DNA from: DASWNP01 sp035537095
GTDB lineage: Bacteria; Acidobacteriota; Blastocatellia; Pyrinomonadales; Pyrinomonadaceae
Assembly: GCA_035537095.1 (NCBI GenBank)
Contig: DATLMV010000261.1
Location: forward strand, 1 to 16,356
Reading direction: 5' to 3'
Length of the DNA stretch: 16,356 nt
The position numbers and the translations under genes were made by a program. Positions 7,494 through 14,052 of the stretch are shown in pieces. Positions within the stretch are counted from its first letter, which is position 1, and each line of letters opens with the position of its first letter. The notes beneath the pieces were generated by a model. It was not told the origin of the DNA. It saw nothing but the letters and a program-made list of their open reading frames with translations, and made no database searches.

Positions 7494-7615
7494 GGCGGGG
7501 TGTAATTACCTCCTGTGAAATTCGGAAAAAAGGTTGAAAAGCTTGCATCAGCACATATATCACACCGCGCCGCCCAAAGTCTCGAAAAAAAGCCGTTTTC
7601 GATGAAAAAAGGCCA

Positions 7616-7629
7616 AAAAGTTAACTTTT
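7616..7629. promoter_or_regulatory. Perfect 14-bp palindrome upstream of the HU gene
   Basis: AAAAGTTAACTTTT reads the same on both strands and lies about 125 bp upstream of the HU start codon, among A-tracts. It looks like an operator or a site in bent DNA; the binding protein is unknown. Confidence 0.5.
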
Positions 7630-7709
7630 GCACCCAAACCCCCGCCCGCACACGCCCGCCCGCGCCTCTACGCAGGGGCGAGAGACGAGAGCAGGGATGA
7701 AAAATCGGT

Positions 7710-7737
7710 CAAAATGTCTCAGATATCGAACATTTTG
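7710..7737 (-). repeat. Inverted repeat past the DUF389-like gene, possible terminator or operator
   Basis: Perfect 8-bp arms CAAAATGT (7710-7717) and ACATTTTG (7730-7737) flank 12 nt. It starts 70 nt after the stop at 7807; on the minus strand it is followed by ACCGATTTTT, so it could act as a weak terminator. The A/T-rich stem and long loop fit a protein-binding site equally well. Confidence 0.45.
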
Positions 7738-7806
7738 CACGATTTTCGAGACGTGCTACGTGGCCGCCCCGCCCGTTTCCGCGAGCCGCGAGCCTCCGTC
7801 GAGATT

Positions 7807-8736
7807 TTATCCTTCTTTCGTCGAACCTTCGGCGGCGCGTCGCAGGGGTGAGCCGCGCATGCCGATGAGGGCGTAGGTGATAAGGGAGGTGACGATGATG
7901 GCGACGATGTTTATCAGAAAGGTGAGGCTGCGTTGGACGGGCGAGCCCGTGTCGGTGCGCGGGAAACCGAAGACGAGCGAGACGCCGAGCCATGCCGGGA
8001 TAATCGCCACCTGCGACGAGGCCGCCAACCCGATCATCTCTCGCCTGCCCACGTCGTCGGAGGTCGCGAGCGCCGCCGCGATTCCCACCGCGACGGAGAA
8101 CAGGATGCTCGTCAGCATCGGGTTGAACTCCTGAAACTTGAGCGGCGGCTCCGTCAGCAGACCGATGATGACGCCGCCCAGAAGAATCAGACCCGTCCCG
8201 ACGACGAACGCCAGCAACCCCTGCCCGACCAGACGCCACTCGCGCGCCAGCGTCCCGAAGCCCATCGCCAAGATGAGCGGCAGGAAGGGCAGAAAGAGCA
8301 GTCCGGCAATCATAAAGAGCAGGTTGGCCTGTACCATCCCGAAGGCGAGCAGCAGCGACCCGACCAGAACGCGACCGACGAAACTCAATGTCACGTGGCT
8401 AAACTGCCAGAGTTCTTCGAGCAGGTCTGTCTCCGGCAGGGCGAAGGGACGCGTCACGCGCGAAGGATGCTCGCGCCCGTAGATGGCTCGCGGCTCGCGG
8501 ATGTTGATCGAATATTTCTGACGGTCGAAGAAGGGAGCCGACAGTACCGCTTCGACGAACGCCTTGGCCTTCGGAGTCGCCGTGTCCACGTTGACCACGT
8601 CCTTCGTCTCGCTGCTCCCGTCGTCGTGATAGACGACCTCCTGCGTGGTGGACACCTGCCCGATGCCGACGCCGAAAGCCAACTGCGCTATCTCGGCGGC
8701 CTTCCCCTCGGGCGCTGCAACCTTGACTAGACGCAC
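7807..8736 (-). CDS. DUF389-like integral membrane protein
   Basis: A 309-residue protein. Residues 1-108 are soluble (MRLVKVAAPEGKAAEIAQLA and a beta/alpha pattern), followed from about residue 112 by six or so membrane segments: GRVLVGSLLLAFGMVQANLL, MIAGLLFLPFLPLILAMGFG, LLAFVVGTGLILLGGVIIGL, MLTSILFSVAVGIAAALATS, QVAIIPAWLGVSLVFGF and FLINIVAIIVTSLITYALIG. A soluble N-terminal domain plus this order of segments, ending in an 'N-I-xxI-xTxLxxYxLIG' helix, resembles the DUF389 (TIGR00341-like) family, whose function is not established. The GTG start at 8736 is fixed by AGGAG (8748-8744) 7 nt upstream. A perfect TATAAT lies on the same strand at 8795-8790. tRNA-Pro lies 166 bp upstream on the same strand. 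Confidence 0.8.
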   Translation of the reverse strand: MRLVKVAAPEGKAAEIAQLAFGVGIGQVSTTQEVVYHDDGSSETKDVVNVDTATPKAKAFVEAVLSAPFFDRQKYSINIREPRAIYGREHPSRVTRPFALPETDLLEELWQFSHVTLSFVGRVLVGSLLLAFGMVQANLLFMIAGLLFLPFLPLILAMGFGTLAREWRLVGQGLLAFVVGTGLILLGGVIIGLLTEPPLKFQEFNPMLTSILFSVAVGIAAALATSDDVGRREMIGLAASSQVAIIPAWLGVSLVFGFPRTDTGSPVQRSLTFLINIVAIIVTSLITYALIGMRGSPLRRAAEGSTKEG

Positions 8737-8789
8737 ACGCGCTCTCCTCTTGTAGATTTGTCAGATATAGATTGACAGGGATGTGGCGA

Positions 8790-8795
8790 ATTATA
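8790..8795 (-). promoter_or_regulatory. Candidate -10 box of the DUF389-like gene
   Basis: A perfect TATAAT on the minus strand, 53 nt before the GTG start. No TTGACA-like hexamer is found 16-18 nt upstream, so this is a partial promoter call. The TTGACA on the opposite strand (8772-8777) leads into no gene. Confidence 0.35.
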
Positions 8796-8902
8796 TGAAT
8801 GACGACGGGCCAACGTCTGTACGTTAGCGCACTCGCGGGCCGTGTCGCCCGACACCGTCGGCAGAGTGACTCGATTGATGAACAGACGACAGGTGGGAAA
8901 GG

Positions 8903-8977
<75 letters not shown>

Positions 8978-9042
8978 GATTTTCAAACAGACGCTCGCAG
9001 CTTCCGTCAGGGAGATGAGAAACGCTGTGCTGCTCCGGCATC

Positions 9043-9687
9043 TTAACGAGCGGGCGGGGGCGGGTCAAGCCGTGCTTCTTCGAGTTGGCGGAAGATGAAG
9101 GCGAGCGCGCCGCGCAGCGCGCGTGCGCGATGGCTCAAGTCGTGCTTGATCTCCGAAGACAGTTCGCCGAAGGTCTGCTCGTATCCGTCGGGCATAAAAA
9201 CGGGGTCGTAGCCGAAGCCGTTCATGCCGCGCGGCGCGTGCGCGATTCGTCCCGTGCATTCACCTGTGAACAGTTCGGGCGCGTCAGCGTGAGGGCGCGC
9301 GAGCGCGATGACGCAGACGAAACGTGCGCGACGCGCATCGTCCTTTGTCTGCGCAAGTTCGGAGAGCAGGCGCGCGGTGCGTTCGGCGTCGGTCGTTGCG
9401 TGCGGGCCGCCGTAGCGCGCGGAGAAGATACCGGGCGCGCCGCCGAGCGCCTCGACTTCCAGACCGGAATCGTCGGCCAGCGTCCAGAGCCCGGTCTGCG
9501 CGCTGTAGACGCGGGCCTTGAGCGACGCGTTCTCGGCAAACGTCCGGCCCGTCTCTTCAACCTCGGTCGTCTGCGGAAACTCTTCGAGGCCGCGAATGCG
9601 CAGGGGCGCGCCCGCCAGAAGGGAAGCGAACTCGCGCACTTTGCCCGCGTTGCGCGTGGCGATGAGCAGTTCGGGTGCAGCGTTCAT
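9043..9687 (-). CDS. rdgB: RdgB/HAM1-family XTP/dITP pyrophosphatase
   Basis: A 214-residue protein with all family marks: the N-terminal TRNAGK (11-16) that binds the triphosphate, DDSGLEVEAL (72-81) with the general-base aspartate, GAPGIFSARY (83-92), GFGYDPVF (157-164) and SHRARAL (185-191). The enzyme hydrolyses non-canonical purine triphosphates (XTP, dITP, ITP) to monophosphate and PPi in the cytoplasm, keeping hypoxanthine and xanthine out of DNA and RNA. I chose the ATG at 9687 since the family starts a few residues before 'LLIATRNAGK'; a GTG at 9744 in the same frame would add 19 residues. Neither has a clear Shine-Dalgarno. The gene is divergent from the unrecognised gene at 9907, and tRNA-Pro follows 66 nt after its stop. 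Confidence 0.95.
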   Translation of the reverse strand: MNAAPELLIATRNAGKVREFASLLAGAPLRIRGLEEFPQTTEVEETGRTFAENASLKARVYSAQTGLWTLADDSGLEVEALGGAPGIFSARYGGPHATTDAERTARLLSELAQTKDDARRARFVCVIALARPHADAPELFTGECTGRIAHAPRGMNGFGYDPVFMPDGYEQTFGELSSEIKHDLSHRARALRGALAFIFRQLEEARLDPPPPAR

Positions 9688-9791
9688 AAAGTGGCGTCTG
9701 AAGCGTGTGAAAGAAGCGTTCGGTGCGTGCGCCGAAGGACGCACGGCGTGTTAAGTTTTAATGAAAGTTTACGTCGCGGCGAAAATTCTTT

Positions 9792-9821
9792 TTGCTACTC
9801 GAAGCGTTTCACGCTTACAAT
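9792..9821 (+). promoter_or_regulatory. Candidate promoter with an internal dyad, upstream of the 449-aa gene
   Basis: TTGCTA (9792-9797) and TACAAT (9816-9821) are 18 nt apart. The spacer holds a perfect dyad, AAGCGT (9802-9807) and ACGCTT (9811-9816), placed as an operator would be. Confidence 0.4.
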
Positions 9822-9906
9822 CCCAGAGCGGAGAGCTTGTCCCCTCGCCGCAACTCGACGCGGAAACCTCACGAGGATACGTCTTTTGGAAATCAGCCCC
9901 AACATC

Positions 9907-11256
9907 ATGGAACAAGTGTCAACCAACGGCGCGGTCGAAGCCCTTCCCGAGCGCGTCGCCGCTGCCGGAGAGCAGCAGACCGCGAGCGAGCCGCACACAA
10001 ACGAACTCGGGATGTGGCTGTGCGCCCTGCAAAGTTTCTTCGACACGCGCAATCACCCGCTCGACGAAACGGAGCGCGCCGGAATCCTCTCGCGTGATTT
10101 TCGCGCCGAGACGCGCATCGCGCAGATCATCCTGCTGCGCTCCGCACGCCTCGTGCACGCGTTGCTTCAAGGCGAAGCCGCCGCGCCCGGTGCGGAGACG
10201 GAGATGACGAAAGCGTCATCCTTCGTCGCGCGCTCTCTCGCCTTCGAGACCGAAGAACAGGACGCTTCGCTTGTGCATCTGAACGCCCTGCTCGGAGACG
10301 CGTGGGGCGTCGCTCAAGCTCTGTCCGGCGCGGTCGCGGTCGGTCTCGCAGAGTGGTCGAGCTTCGGCAAAACGCTCTTGAGCGAGTTGGAACATTCGCC
10401 CGCCGCGACGCGACTGATGCAGCACGCGCGTCATGCGTCTCACGTCAATCTCCAACCCGCGCTGCCCGCGCTCGCCGAGCGTCTGACGCCGGACGTGCTC
10501 AGCGCAAACGTGCACGCCATCTTTTCCCAACTCGGACTGCTGCTCGAACGCCTGCGCTTCGTCGAACACTTGCTACGCCGCGACCAGCCGCTCAAGCAGA
10601 CGCTGCCCGTCTTCACGCTCGTGCAAGCGGAGGCGCGCGACCTCTTGCGGCTCATCGAGACGCGCGCCTTGCCGGTCGAGAGTTCGGACACAGCCGTCTT
10701 CGAGTCGCTCGACGGCACGGCCTACGCCATCCGGATGGAGTTGCGCAAAACCTTCGCGCACGAGTTGGTGGGCCTGAGCGTGCTCAGGCAAGCGCCCGCG
10801 CTCTACGCGAAGGTCGAGGCGGCGCACGGGCTGCTCCGCGATTGCTTCCAGCAGTCCACGCTCGCGCTCGCGCAGGTCTTCGACCAGACGCTCGACGGCG
10901 CGCGGCTCTTCACCGCCTTTCAAACCAAACTCGAACAGTCGCTCAAGCTGCGACAAGACCTCTGGACATTGCTCGAACTCGTCAGCCGCGCCGAGCAGGA
11001 ACGCGAGCGGCGTCCGCTTGCGCCGCTGCTCGAACGCCTCAACGCTTTCCGCGAAGGCAGCATGCGCTACCTGATGTATAAGGATTGGGAGACGTTCGAG
11101 CGTTTCGTCGAGGAGGTGGCCGCCGCGCGCGGGGTGGTCGAACTCGGCCCCGTGCTGCATCGTCTCAACGCCTATCTCGAAACCCTCTTCGGTCAGGTCA
11201 ACATCCGCGCCGTCTTGAGCGATCATCCCTTCGACTTTCCCGCCGTCGCGGATTAA
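9907..11256 (+). CDS. Unrecognised cytosolic helical protein (449 aa)
   Basis: I do not recognise a family. The protein is soluble, with no signal peptide or membrane segment, rich in Leu, Ala, Arg and Glu, and reads as almost all alpha-helix (for example LNALLGDAWGVAQALSGAVA, GLLLERLRFVEHLLRRDQPL and LLELVSRAEQERERRPLAPL). The first 30 residues look disordered; the C-terminus is FGQVNIRAVLSDHPFDFP. No catalytic motif is visible. The frame is open far upstream (to 9085), but that part overlaps rdgB antisense and is not coding. The ATG at 9907 lacks a Shine-Dalgarno; a TTG at 9886 in the same frame has GAGGA (9873-9877) 8 nt before it and could be the true start, adding 7 residues. A promoter candidate lies 65-100 nt upstream. 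It converges on the next gene with 60 nt between stops. Confidence 0.82.
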   Translation: MEQVSTNGAVEALPERVAAAGEQQTASEPHTNELGMWLCALQSFFDTRNHPLDETERAGILSRDFRAETRIAQIILLRSARLVHALLQGEAAAPGAETEMTKASSFVARSLAFETEEQDASLVHLNALLGDAWGVAQALSGAVAVGLAEWSSFGKTLLSELEHSPAATRLMQHARHASHVNLQPALPALAERLTPDVLSANVHAIFSQLGLLLERLRFVEHLLRRDQPLKQTLPVFTLVQAEARDLLRLIETRALPVESSDTAVFESLDGTAYAIRMELRKTFAHELVGLSVLRQAPALYAKVEAAHGLLRDCFQQSTLALAQVFDQTLDGARLFTAFQTKLEQSLKLRQDLWTLLELVSRAEQERERRPLAPLLERLNAFREGSMRYLMYKDWETFERFVEEVAAARGVVELGPVLHRLNAYLETLFGQVNIRAVLSDHPFDFPAVAD

Positions 11257-11278
11257 GACCTAAGACGCGCGCTCCGAA

Positions 11279-11323
11279 ATCAAACTCTCAACTCTACCTC
11301 AATCAAACTCTCGACTTTACCTC
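11279..11323. repeat. Imperfect 23-bp tandem duplication
   Basis: Two 22-base copies beginning ATCAAACTCTC, at 11279-11300 and 11302-11323, differ at two positions (A/G and C/T). The second copy overlaps the last codons and the stop of the 576-aa gene on the minus strand. Confidence 0.8.
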
Positions 11324-13047
11324 TGCGGCGCGAAGCGCGTGACGAGCGTGCCGAAATTGCCAAACGACGAACGCGTGCGCCGCTCGAATCCGTCGGCGAT
11401 GAATCTCGACTCGGTGGCAGCATAAGCGCGTCGGGGAAGCACGCGCCGCAACTCCAAAGCATCCGCCCGTCCGTTCTGCTGCGAACCCTGCGGAGCGAAA
11501 TATGAGACAAACGCCTGCGCCGGTTCTTCGTCGTCCGTGAGCGTGAAGACGCCGGAGGGCGGCGCGTCGAAGAGATTGCGCGGCGTCTGCTTGATGCTCT
11601 CGGTCGTCGCCAGCGTCCGCGCAAGGGCGCGCGCTTCGAGGCAGCGTCGAAGGTCTTCGACGCGCCCCATCAACAGATAGTCGCCGACGAAACTGGCCGC
11701 ACCGCGCTCCTCGTCCGTCGAGACGATCAAAGTCTCCGCGCCTACCGCGACCGTGCGCGCGCCCGCGCCGAGTCGCTTGCGCACCTCCGTCTGCATGGCC
11801 TCGCGGTCGCGCACGCCGACGACGAGCACCGTGCTGTCGCCGCTATCGTCCAGACGCGCCGTCGCCAACTCCGGCCCCGCCGCACGCAAAAACTCGCGCG
11901 GCGATTCGATGCCGTAAGGCTTCAAGGCTTCTTCGAGAAAACGCGCGGCGAAGGGCGCGCTGAGCGTGTCGAGTTGAGTGGAGAGCGCGGCGTTGAATCC
12001 GCGCCATGTCGTCTCGGGCTCGCTGTAGTTGTAGCGCGTGAGTTGGTATGCGTCTGCGGGCAAAAATTGGACGGCGTCGGCGGTCGCATCATTTGCGGGC
12101 GCGAGTGCTTCGGCGAGACGTGGGGCGAGGCCGCTTTGCAACGTGACAAAATAGTTGTCCTCAACCGCCCCCTGACGCACGCGCGTGCTCCATCCGGCGC
12201 TTCCCAGAAGTTTGTTGGCGAGCGGCGGCAGAAGGCTGGCGATGAAACTCTGCGTGCGCGGGTTGACGGACATCTGCCCGGCGTAGGCCAGCGCCGTCAC
12301 TTCCAGAAGCTTCGCCGCGTTGCCCGCTGGCACGTAACCGAAGGCGAGCGCGCTTCGCGCGTCCATGCGCGCGCGCATCTCCTCTAGCTGCGCGTCGGCT
12401 GAGAGCGCGGGACGCTCGCCGCGCCGCGCCGCGAGACACGCCTCGACCGCGCTCCGGTCGTTGCCGACGACGGCGAAACTCTCCGTCACCGCCGCGACGA
12501 TCTTCCGCCGCTCGTCCGACGGCGCAGTCCAAGTCATATAAAACGTATCATCCGTCTGCGATGTCTCGACGCGCGGCGAGCCGTATGTGCGTCGAGCGAA
12601 ATCGCCGACCAATTTTTCCAGCGCGGCGCGGACGCGCGACTCGCTCGTGTGCGTCTCGGCGACGAGCGCGACGCGCGGGATAATCTTCAGCGTCTCGCTC
12701 GCCTCCTCAGCCGCGTCGAAACTGAGCACGGCGACGGCTACCTGCGCGCGCGCGAGCACGACCGAATCCGCCGGGCCGAATCCCGTCCAAGCCGCGAAAC
12801 GGCTCCACCAACCGACGCGCCCGAAGTCCGTCTTGATCCCTGCTGCCGGAGCGAGCGCGCGCCAAGCGTCCGTCGAGGTGATGCCGGTTGCTATCTCCGT
12901 CAGGCTGTTGGCCTCGATGTAGATGATTGCGTCCGCCGGAACATAAGCCGCCATGTCTGCGGGCTGCGGGCGATTCCACCAGAGCCACGCGGCGGCGAGC
13001 GCGACGAGCACGACACCAACCAACAGAATCCTGCGCAACACAATCAT
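11317..13047 (-). CDS. Unrecognised membrane-anchored protein (576 aa, DUF3352-like at best)
   Basis: One N-terminal membrane helix (RRILLVGVVLVALAAAWLWW, residues 5-24) anchors a large outer domain, so it faces the periplasm or cell surface. The domain begins with YVPADAIIYIEANSLTEI and alternates alpha and beta segments, with repeated blocks ending in 'SFAVVGNDRSAVEACLAAR' and 'GDYLLMGRVEDLRRCLEAR'. These two similar blocks (about residues 190-210 and 470-490) suggest an internal duplication. The opening 'PADAxxYIxxN' is weakly like DUF3352-type proteins; I would not name a function. I chose the ATG at 13047 because AGGA (13059-13056) is 8 nt upstream; the ATG at 13056 overlaps that signal. 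The frame is open further upstream to 13344 without a start signal. Its stop faces the 449-aa gene with 60 nt between; no terminator is seen. Confidence 0.82.
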   Translation of the reverse strand: MIVLRRILLVGVVLVALAAAWLWWNRPQPADMAAYVPADAIIYIEANSLTEIATGITSTDAWRALAPAAGIKTDFGRVGWWSRFAAWTGFGPADSVVLARAQVAVAVLSFDAAEEASETLKIIPRVALVAETHTSESRVRAALEKLVGDFARRTYGSPRVETSQTDDTFYMTWTAPSDERRKIVAAVTESFAVVGNDRSAVEACLAARRGERPALSADAQLEEMRARMDARSALAFGYVPAGNAAKLLEVTALAYAGQMSVNPRTQSFIASLLPPLANKLLGSAGWSTRVRQGAVEDNYFVTLQSGLAPRLAEALAPANDATADAVQFLPADAYQLTRYNYSEPETTWRGFNAALSTQLDTLSAPFAARFLEEALKPYGIESPREFLRAAGPELATARLDDSGDSTVLVVGVRDREAMQTEVRKRLGAGARTVAVGAETLIVSTDEERGAASFVGDYLLMGRVEDLRRCLEARALARTLATTESIKQTPRNLFDAPPSGVFTLTDDEEPAQAFVSYFAPQGSQQNGRADALELRRVLPRRAYAATESRFIADGFERRTRSSFGNFGTLVTRFAPQR

Positions 13048-13104
13048 GGCAAGCATCCTAACGTCTGCTCTCAAGACGAAGCAAGACAACCCGCGCGCGC
13101 ATAG

Positions 13105-13164
13105 CGGGTCAGATTGAAAATGTGAGCCGGATAAAAGTCGGCGAGAGAATCTCAAACTGACCCG
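13105..13164. repeat. Structured inverted repeat upstream of the 576-aa gene
   Basis: CGGGTCAG (13105-13112) and CTGACCCG (13157-13164) pair perfectly; after one A:A mismatch, TTGA and TCAA add 4 bp. A smaller stem (GCCGG with TCGGC around ATAAAAG) sits in the middle. The 60-nt element lies 58 bp before the start codon at 13047. Confidence 0.7.
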
Positions 13165-13352
13165 ACCATGCGAAGCGAGCGACCCGTCCGGTCTTCCGCT
13201 CGAACGCGCGGCGAACGCCGCCCCGCCCCATTGCTTCGACGCCCGCGCCGCCCTTTCACAGGCGCGAGATTCACGTTTCCGGAGTTTCGCTTGTTCCGGA
13301 TTTCGACGGGCGCGCGACGCAATAAACGAAGCATCGGCGAGCATGCGCGTAG

Positions 13353-13380
13353 TCTGGAAATCCCGCGCCGAATTTCCAGA
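13353..13380. repeat. 9-bp inverted repeat upstream of the pil promoter
   Basis: TCTGGAAAT (13353-13361) and ATTTCCAGA (13372-13380) are perfect arms around a 10-nt loop, 73 bp upstream of the -35 box of the pil promoter. No T-run follows. Operator-like; the ligand is unknown. Confidence 0.6.
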
Positions 13381-13452
13381 AAGATTTCGGGCGGGCGGAA
13401 AACGGGCTATAAGTCTATGGAATGAAAGCAGTTAAACAATACAAAATAGTGG

Positions 13453-13482
13453 TTGACACGAGCCGAGCGGGTGAAGTATTAT
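13453..13482 (+). promoter_or_regulatory. Strong sigma70-type promoter of the pilMNO leader
   Basis: TTGACA (13453-13458, 6 of 6) and TATTAT (13477-13482, 5 of 6) with an 18-nt spacer. It predicts a transcript starting near 13489 that reads through the riboswitch into pilM, whose start is about 565 nt downstream. Confidence 0.8.
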
Positions 13483-13619
13483 CTCTAACTGTCAGGAGGG
13501 GCAGGCTTACGTCTTGCGCCTTCGAGTTGATAATTGAGAACGGAGAGAGGGCGACGGTCTGAAAAACGAGCACCCGCTCGGACGACCCTACCGGGGCCGC
13601 GCCGCTCTCGCACTCAACC

Positions 13620-13704
13620 GATAAAGGCACACCCCGCGCGAGCGGGGGTCGCAAAGCCCACGGAAGTCAGAACGAGTAATTTTGACTTGGCCGGGTTGCC
13701 GAAG
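13620..13704 (+). ncRNA. c-di-GMP-I riboswitch (GEMM-I), upstream of pilM
   Basis: The stretch carries the conserved GEMM-I parts in order. The 5' strand is AAAGGCACACC (13623-13633), for the usual GGCAAACC. Stem CCCCGC/GCGGGG (13632-13637 with 13642-13647) has a GCGA (GNRA) tetraloop. The core GTCGCAAAGCC (13648-13658) is followed by CACGG. A second stem AAGTCA/TGACTT (13664-13669 with 13683-13688) follows, and the 3' strand is GGCCGGGTTGCCGA (13689-13702). By my alignment to the Vibrio Vc2 aptamer, the ligand-contacting positions are G20 = 13627, A47 = 13654 and C92 = 13699; G at position 20 fits c-di-GMP rather than the cGAMP-type variants. No intrinsic terminator follows; a Shine-Dalgarno (GGGGAG, 13704-13709) abuts the aptamer, which suggests translational control. 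It lies about 130 nt into the transcript from 13489. Confidence 0.88.
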
Positions 13705-13715
13705 GGGAGACAAAA

Positions 13716-13895
13716 GTGACGCGTCCTCGGTGCGCAGCAGTTGCCGACCTCGCGTCCCTTACCGCTTGCTTCTCCATCCGAACACCTACGTCGCCCACAA
13801 CAGCATCAGTTGACGCCAGAGAGCCTCGGAGCCTTTCTCTCACCACACCCGAGCGGCGACCGCCGACGGCCTCCCTTGAGAGCCGAAGATTTTAA
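13716..13895 (+). CDS. Possible leader ORF right after the riboswitch (59 aa)
   Basis: GTG at 13716 has GGGGAG (13704-13709) 6 nt upstream, the best translation start between promoter and pilM, and it directly abuts the aptamer's 3' strand. The frame runs 59 codons to TAA at 13893-13895. The peptide (MTRPRCAAVADLASLTACFS and on, Thr/Pro/Arg/Ser-rich) shows no domain and resembles frame-shifted GC-rich DNA, so it may be non-functional as a protein. It could be a short regulated ORF whose translation affects the downstream pil genes, or the Shine-Dalgarno may be chance. Confidence 0.3.
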   Translation: MTRPRCAAVADLASLTACFSIRTPTSPTTASVDAREPRSLSLTTPERRPPTASLESRRF

Positions 13896-14052
13896 CCCGC
13901 ATAACCCGATGAACTCCTCCGCAGAAACTCAGCACCCACAACCCCACTCCACGCGCGCCACACACCAGAGGGTGCGCCGCGTTCGTGCCCGGCTCCGACG
14001 CCTTCACCGGCAGCGCGCCAGCCGGAGGGCGACAGCGAGGAACAGATAATCT

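Larger units (their letters stand above)
7494..7806. other. HU upstream region with A/T tracts and palindromes
   Basis: These 313 bases hold no gene. They contain a perfect 14-bp palindrome (7616-7629), a TCGAAAA/TTTTCGA inverted repeat (7582-7602), several A-tracts, and an 8-bp inverted repeat (7710-7737). The HU promoter must lie here on the minus strand; a GATATAT near 7555 is a possible -10 but I see no matching -35. Confidence 0.6.
13048..13452. other. Divergent intergenic region left of the pil promoter
   Basis: No gene is seen in these 405 bases; the minus-strand frame continuing from the 576-aa gene to 13344 has Arg/Ala/Ser-rich shadow composition. The region carries a structured dyad with CGGGTCAG arms (13105-13164) and a 9-bp inverted repeat (13353-13380). 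It should contain the promoter of the 576-aa gene: TTGAGA followed 16 nt later by TATCCG on the minus strand, inside the dyad, is the only candidate and is poor. Confidence 0.5.

Noticed and set aside
8772..8799. Plus-strand promoter TTGACA with TATGAA
   Set aside because: It points into tRNA-Pro antisense and no plus-strand gene follows before 9907.
8830..8875. Nested stems between tRNA-Pro and the DUF389-like gene (GTGTCG/CGACAC within CACTC/GAGTG)
   Set aside because: Stems are short, there is no T-run, and chance pairing is likely in GC-rich DNA.
9085..9906. Upstream extension of the 449-aa gene
   Set aside because: It runs antisense through rdgB, whose family motifs are clear, and has the composition of a shadow frame.
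13048..13344. N-terminal extension of the 576-aa protein
   Set aside because: It is Arg/Ser/Ala-rich without a Shine-Dalgarno, and the membrane anchor follows the well-supported ATG at 13047.
13741..14049. Plus-strand frame of 102 codons ending 3 nt before pilM
   Set aside because: It would start at TTG or at an ATG (13909) without Shine-Dalgarno, and the product is a Pro/Arg/His-rich low-complexity sequence. It is in a different frame from the GTG leader ORF.
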